DNA of 64,000 nt from a virus, in IMG/VR virus record IMGVR_UViG_3300030118_004474, positions 1 through 64,000 of that record; one strand, written 5' to 3'. Of this stretch, positions 60,401-64,000 are shown piece by piece. Every line of letters begins with the position of its first letter. The first letter of the stretch is position 1. The translations under genes were made by a program, and so were the position numbers. The notes under the pieces are model-generated. The model was not told the origin of the DNA, searched no databases, and saw nothing but the letters and a program-made list of their open reading frames with translations.

Positions 60401-60560
60401 TATACACAAAGACGCAATCTATGATTTCCATTTAACTAAAACTGTGGGGTCCGATTACAGGACAGGTGATTTTGTACCTAGAGAACCAATGAGAGAAGGA
60501 TTGTTTAGTATGATAGAGAGAAGGAGAAGAAACCAAAGGAGAAGTGAACAAGATGAATGA
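57486..60560 (+). CDS. Unknown 1,024-residue late protein
   Basis: Start ATG 57486, nine bases after AAGGAGG; overlaps the portal stop. Mixed alpha/beta with no motif I recognise; no membrane segments. Position just after the portal would suit a head-morphogenesis or internal virion protein. Unusually long for this position. Confidence 0.55.
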   Translation: MFKKSAGLMSEEEGQALINKFDIYLLPFETDVKNIIRSQESYAADFPFLRTKLKIGGGSHLDILNYTIDPRDYNMLMSIKSRVKTRLFVKLMGVNEFNLELFYHEEKIIFPIPLLKKLGYNTKSSHGSGSILREVNLQYANEGPSGAEKEIILENIVNHFDSSLVDIFSDERFEDQVPVEKRHFSFEFEIIRDKFNVQISYNYRVVTDSLTKLVNVDIPNDFYEGLERYFTPKSMKYLSKKIRSLINRRGDRKSVEDYIRSGNTPARLYFTDSNSRVTINEDVPYINDAISVYLFQIKDIILDYYKAKETLSPPNLPDNYFSKVKENFIRSLDVYFQTKGFSRPLTIGRLKSNVISREISTMLNTVISSSLPGFYTSSGTQRGFDFMKAVPEDIKFMENIIQDTENSIKLSERYLEYTIPPDAQLSRSVIYALQNIGQPIIKSSGTSRKLVIERIPRIFHLTGPVTMSEILSYKELEQIEGKTPRELMEELVKIVIPLDKVSTFFEAFEREIKEVVMKEGGASLNDVNEPPLQEYQINFSIDEGYDSYIITMRIKSQIIIRFHFSYDTVNSDAGPPRPRIFPYVSNLTLEKVSGSYIRLKTRSRDFEIDINASSDFYLEASKAVRRILIPQNFLIQQEILGTDRNPAERSISFLRNIIKGLVGKAGSQFIEVKPFIYDALTGARRGLYFAISESSPIHIYISVDDRKSGAARVSGAYPKIKGSACVGTFMVVDSRTDYLGAEKINLDFKGRTYNFYMTNSSCVNLDFQLGIDSIEGGENLDALGTMILAGSQTGTRFGEKIPENIAAFSRQAYIPYNELKPTFSETLRTGGSTKLGLSFSFVIKFSDESLYLVGPGRYDLDSPIGTMKGIKNYIIENYIEDSDKRQKQFNKAGPSKISEISSFIDLDDLESIYEDLSAQSEELSLEKFKEHIADMFLYNIERNMMESKMSDAFSVVPESSIVSYNEMKQFVNIHKDAIYDFHLTKTVGSDYRTGDFVPREPMREGLFSMIERRRRNQRRSEQDE

Positions 60561-60729
60561 AAAAATTAAAGAAAAATTAGACGCTAAAAAACAACAGATT
60601 AAGAAAAAGGCCAAGGACCTATCAATGAACGTCCCTGAAGTTCCCCCCGATAACTGGGAAAAAACACCTAGTATTCCCGGTTTCATAGAGGGTGGTCCCA
60701 AAATGAGTAAAAAGTGGAAACAAGTTTGA
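60553..60729 (+). CDS. Small basic coiled protein
   Basis: 58 residues from ATG 60553: Lys-rich helix (NEKIKEKLDAKKQQIKKKAKDL), then a Pro/Trp stretch (VPPDNWEKTPSIPGF). Overlaps the preceding stop by 8. Possibly a DNA-contact or linker peptide. Confidence 0.45.
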   Translation: MNEKIKEKLDAKKQQIKKKAKDLSMNVPEVPPDNWEKTPSIPGFIEGGPKMSKKWKQV

Positions 60730-60738
60730 GGTGAAACT

Positions 60739-62490
60739 ATGAGTTTTATGAATCCGATATATGGTTTAAAAAGATTTATCTATGAAAAAAGACCACAAAC
60801 TACCGCTAAAGAAATGAATATGATAGTAGCGGAGGCTCAAAAATTTCAAAGAAAGGAATCATATCGTGGAGACATTTTAACACCCGATATAAGAAGATTT
60901 ATCACAAGACTACCCGAACCAATTAAAACTGTTAGTGTGGACTCATTGGTTGATAGATTACTACCTTATACTCAAGTTCAATCAACTAATCAGCGATATA
61001 ACTACAATACAGATGATGGTCCGAGAACTGATAATACAAGAAGACTTGATACGAGAATAGGAACTTCTACCAAGTATGTTTCATTCATACCCGATTTTGC
61101 TTTACAGGGAACTAATCAAGAAAAACCCGATGCCCACGCTACCTTAAGAGAGTTAGATGGTATTTATACAGACAAGGGAAATATTGTCATTGTTTCTATA
61201 TCAAGATTAGAAGAGGCTCTAAGAGCAGATATATTTAATAAAAAACTACAAGCGTTATATTCTAACGTAATAGAATCTTTACCAATTATTATAAATTTAA
61301 CCAGCACAAGAGATAAGAAAAATTTTCTAAGAAAATTAAATAATTTAAGTTCTGATGCTATGGAAATGAGAGAAAACTTTTCTTTAGAACCAACAACAGA
61401 AGAAGGACAAATGGAAAAGTTTAAGAAAAATTGGAATACTATAAAACAAAGAATAAGAGGTTTAATCCCAATAGGTAGGGTCCCCAATAGAGAAATTCTT
61501 AGTTCAATAGCAAGGTATCTTCGTAATGACTATAAATTATCACTATTGGCGGCTCCTCTTTTTACAGTAGGTAGTGCATTAGAAGAAGATTTAGAAGAAA
61601 GAGTTTCGGAGAGAGCCAGTAGTTTAACTTTCGGTGATTATATTTTTAAGGCTATTTTACAAGCCGAGGGAGTAAAGGCGTTTCAGAATATTTCATTAGA
61701 TAGTGATTATTCTCTTGAAGAAAGGGAGGATAGTTTCTTTGACAGAAAACCCGAAATAGCCGATAATAGACAACGGATTGAGCAACTCGCACTTCCGAAA
61801 TTTAATGGTAAAAGATTTGTATTTAGGAGTCCAAACGGGGACGATATTATTTACTATTCTAGTGGGGTTATTACTCCTGAACAAGTCAAAAGGAGACTAC
61901 CCGAAAGTTATGAATTGGACCGTGAGGAAATTATTGATAATGTGATGGAGTATCAAGACAAACAAAGAGCAGACGCCAAAAGAGAAGAAAGACTCAAAAG
62001 AAAACTATCCACTTCTGATGTTGGTATTAGTGAATTTTATGATAACTTAGATGCTTATGCCGAACAACTTAGAAGAAGAGAATCTAGAGGCGAGTATTTA
62101 AGTGATAGGGATAGTGAAGGTAGAGCAGTTTCACCCTCAATACAAAGGTTCATGCCATCAAAGTTTTACTTTCATCCGTTTGACTCTGATGTTGAACTTG
62201 ACCCGGAATTGTTCAAAATGAAAATTTCTGAACTTCCGGAGGATGAACGACGCAGAATTAAAACGTTCTTACAGGATGCAGAGCCGACAGAATATTTTGG
62301 TGAGGAATACCTTAAACTAACAAAACTTATAAATACATTGGCTGATGTAGTGGATTCAACGGAAGAGGAAGAGTTAGAGGATATGGATGTAGAAAATCTT
62401 AAACTCATTAAAAAGTTAGCCCACCTACGCAAAAGATATGAGAATCTTTATCAAGAAATTTACGGAATGGTATATGGGGAGGAAGAATAA
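60739..62490 (+). CDS. Unknown 583-residue late protein
   Basis: SD GAGGTGA before ATG 60739. Charged, helical C-terminal half ending YGEEE over the next SD. No domain recognised. Contained in the head module between portal and ligase. Confidence 0.55.
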   Translation: MSFMNPIYGLKRFIYEKRPQTTAKEMNMIVAEAQKFQRKESYRGDILTPDIRRFITRLPEPIKTVSVDSLVDRLLPYTQVQSTNQRYNYNTDDGPRTDNTRRLDTRIGTSTKYVSFIPDFALQGTNQEKPDAHATLRELDGIYTDKGNIVIVSISRLEEALRADIFNKKLQALYSNVIESLPIIINLTSTRDKKNFLRKLNNLSSDAMEMRENFSLEPTTEEGQMEKFKKNWNTIKQRIRGLIPIGRVPNREILSSIARYLRNDYKLSLLAAPLFTVGSALEEDLEERVSERASSLTFGDYIFKAILQAEGVKAFQNISLDSDYSLEEREDSFFDRKPEIADNRQRIEQLALPKFNGKRFVFRSPNGDDIIYYSSGVITPEQVKRRLPESYELDREEIIDNVMEYQDKQRADAKREERLKRKLSTSDVGISEFYDNLDAYAEQLRRRESRGEYLSDRDSEGRAVSPSIQRFMPSKFYFHPFDSDVELDPELFKMKISELPEDERRRIKTFLQDAEPTEYFGEEYLKLTKLINTLADVVDSTEEEELEDMDVENLKLIKKLAHLRKRYENLYQEIYGMVYGEEE

Positions 62491-62714
62491 TGGAAGAAGT
62501 AGTAGAAATTATTAAGATGTTAATAACAAGAATTGAAAATTTAGAAACACAAGTAAAGGAAGCGAATATGAATTTGATGAAATCGGGTATTGTAGTTCAC
62601 ACTCCCCGACCATCAATGACAGTTTCAAACCCCGTCCCATCGGGAGACACAATCGCTAAAATGGATTGGGACGAACTAAACGAATTAGTAGGAAAATTGG
62701 AGGGTACAATATGA
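62490..62714 (+). CDS. Small coiled-coil late protein
   Basis: 74 residues: an N-terminal coiled coil (EEVVEIIKMLITRIENLETQVKEA), then a Pro-rich stretch and an acidic helix (DWDELNELVGKLEG). TAATG and ATGA overlaps. Scaffold-like, by composition only. Confidence 0.5.
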   Translation: MEEVVEIIKMLITRIENLETQVKEANMNLMKSGIVVHTPRPSMTVSNPVPSGDTIAKMDWDELNELVGKLEGTI

Positions 62715-63142
62715 GCATGATAGAAGAAAAACCAACAGATGATTTGAGAGATAGCCGAATGCTTTTAACAAGGCTTATTGAATTAGAAACTCATATCACA
62801 AACGCTCTTGGTCTTATGGCTGAAACTGGGGAGGAACGTCCATATAAAAAAGTAAAGCCCCAACTTAAGGATGTTATGGCTATGGCCGCAAAAGCAAAGC
62901 CCGGAACTATTTCCGAGGTTAAGAAAAGCCGTCAACACAAACTTTTGCCGGAATACATGGTCTATAAAAGCAAAGAAGAGGAGAGGGGCGAACCCCGTAG
63001 GGAAGATTCAGAACTACCGGAAGACTCCCAAGATAAGGATTTAGTAGCGGCCCTTGAAACAGCATTAGAAAAACTACGCAGGGCTAAACACACTTTGCGA
63101 GTTTCCGAAGAATCTGCATTTGTTCCCTCCGATGAAGCATAG
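62711..63142 (+). CDS. Small charged late protein
   Basis: 143 residues from ATG 62711. Two coiled helices (DSRMLLTRLIELETHITNAL and DLVAALETALEKLRRAKHTL) around a Lys/Glu/Pro-rich linker. Overlaps the previous gene by ATGA. Possible scaffolding protein. Confidence 0.5.
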   Translation: MSMIEEKPTDDLRDSRMLLTRLIELETHITNALGLMAETGEERPYKKVKPQLKDVMAMAAKAKPGTISEVKKSRQHKLLPEYMVYKSKEEERGEPRREDSELPEDSQDKDLVAALETALEKLRRAKHTLRVSEESAFVPSDEA

Positions 63143-63152
63143 GGGGATAAAA

Positions 63153-64000
63153 ATGACAGTTGATTTTTTTTCAATCGCTAAGAATAAAGTTTCCTTGACT
63201 AATAAAATAAGGGCTACATATTTATCTGCCTTGGAGAATCCCAAGGCTTATGATTACGAATGGGAACAACTTGTAGTTGAATTAAGAAATCTTTTAAAAG
63301 ACCCAACATATCAAGAGATGTTTCCTAATTTAGAGACAGAAATTTTATATTCTGATAAAACCCTTGATGTTAAAGAGAAGAGAGCGAGACAAGTATATGA
63401 ATCTTGTATGAATAAACCTATGCTTGTAAAAGAAGACGAGGAAATGAAATCTTTTATTGAACCTAATAAACCAATGTATAGGATTTTTTCAATTGATGAT
63501 ATGAGAGAAATTAAGGGACTTACTGGTGAATATATTATTCAAGAAAAGTATGATGGGTTGCGTGTTCAAGTTCACAAGAAGGGTGATAAAATAACCATAT
63601 ATTCCTTTAGTGGAAGAGACATTACATCCAAGTTTCCCAAGTGCGTTAAATATTTAAAGGAAAAAGATACCAATAATTTTATACTTGATGGCGAAGCAGT
63701 TCTTTATAAAGACAACGAACCTTTAGTAAGGGCCGATACATTAGCCCATATAAATAAAAAGGTTGATTCAGAAGAGGATATTAAAATACATGTCTTTGAT
63801 ATTATGCACTACAAAGACAGTTCCGTTGCTATGGAAAAATTTGAAGATAGAATAAAAATTCTAATTGGAGAATTTAGTGGCCTTACAAATGAAGTAGTTC
63901 TTTTTCCCACGAAACAAAATACCCGTGAGGCAGACTCATATGATGAAATAGAAGAATATGCTATGGAAATTATGAAAAACCCAACCTCCGAAGGAGTCGT
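63153..64000 (+). CDS. lig: ATP-dependent DNA ligase, 3' truncated by window end
   Basis: At least 282 residues from ATG 63153 (SD AGGGGGA). Nucleotidyltransferase motifs: I (EKYDGLRVQ, with the adenylated Lys), Ia/III (FILDGEAVL), IIIa (IHVFDIMHY) and IV (SEGV, at the window edge). An N-terminal DNA-binding part precedes motif I, as in archaeal and LigB-type enzymes. It seals nicks in replicated viral DNA. It sits oddly in the late head module rather than the early cluster. Confidence 0.93.
   Translation, partial: MTVDFFSIAKNKVSLTNKIRATYLSALENPKAYDYEWEQLVVELRNLLKDPTYQEMFPNLETEILYSDKTLDVKEKRARQVYESCMNKPMLVKEDEEMKSFIEPNKPMYRIFSIDDMREIKGLTGEYIIQEKYDGLRVQVHKKGDKITIYSFSGRDITSKFPKCVKYLKEKDTNNFILDGEAVLYKDNEPLVRADTLAHINKKVDSEEDIKIHVFDIMHYKDSSVAMEKFEDRIKILIGEFSGLTNEVVLFPTKQNTREADSYDEIEEYAMEIMKNPTSEGV

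Overview
The window looks like most of the genome of a head-tailed double-stranded DNA virus of an archaeon. The gene content fits the magroviruses, tailed viruses assigned to uncultured marine Poseidoniales (Marine Group II). The evidence is a large terminase and a portal on one strand. On the other strand is a near-complete archaeal-type replication set: family B polymerase, PriS/PriL-like primase, RFC small subunit, sliding clamp, ssDNA-binding protein, helicase-like ATPase and XPF-like, Cas4-like and DEDD nucleases. An ATP-dependent DNA ligase, class II ribonucleotide reductase, chaperonin, TFB-like factor and two tRNAs add to this. The host assignment is inference from gene content. The sequence is AT-rich, and most genes overlap by ATGA and carry strong GGAGG ribosome binding sites.

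Layout. 1-6915 (+) is the end of the late module: a 5'-truncated tail hub protein, a small tail protein, a tail fibre and three small proteins, two with membrane segments. 6916-7020 separates convergent transcription units. 7021-35421 (-) is one long, almost gapless early cluster read leftward. From its promoter end it holds small zinc, winged-helix and ubiquitin-like genes, two tRNAs, NrdJ, a TFB-like factor, an E1-like enzyme, tiny membrane and zinc peptides, a JAMM peptidase, a histone-fold candidate, a GroES/GroEL pair and then the replication and repair genes. 35422-36055 is an AT-rich divergent control region, possibly an origin. 36056-38715 (+) is a short rightward cluster of small genes under a shared palindromic promoter element. 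38716-39310 has no convincing gene but strong RNA-like folding. 39311-63142 (+) is the late module with many unrecognised proteins, terminase and portal. At 63153 a DNA ligase begins and runs off the end.

No major capsid, capsid protease, tape-measure or tail-tube gene is visible. Because the window starts inside a tail gene and ends after head genes, the missing part probably lies outside the window.

Three things stand out. First, the early cluster encodes a possible complete ubiquitin-like system: a ThiS/MoaD-like beta-grasp protein ending in Gly-Gly plus a two-residue tail (33735-33941), a ThiF/E1-like adenylating enzyme (27012-27563) and a JAMM peptidase with an intact metal motif (25421-25963). 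Second, ten otherwise unrelated proteins, nine of them in 39311-47553, start with the same short peptide (Trp, two residues, two hydrophobics, Lys), written with different codons, which suggests a sorting or assembly signal. Third, five copies of the palindrome ACCATATGGT, each paired with an AATTTGT box, occur only in non-coding DNA of 35.9-39.1 kb. One of them points into the gene-free, highly structured segment and may drive a viral non-coding RNA.
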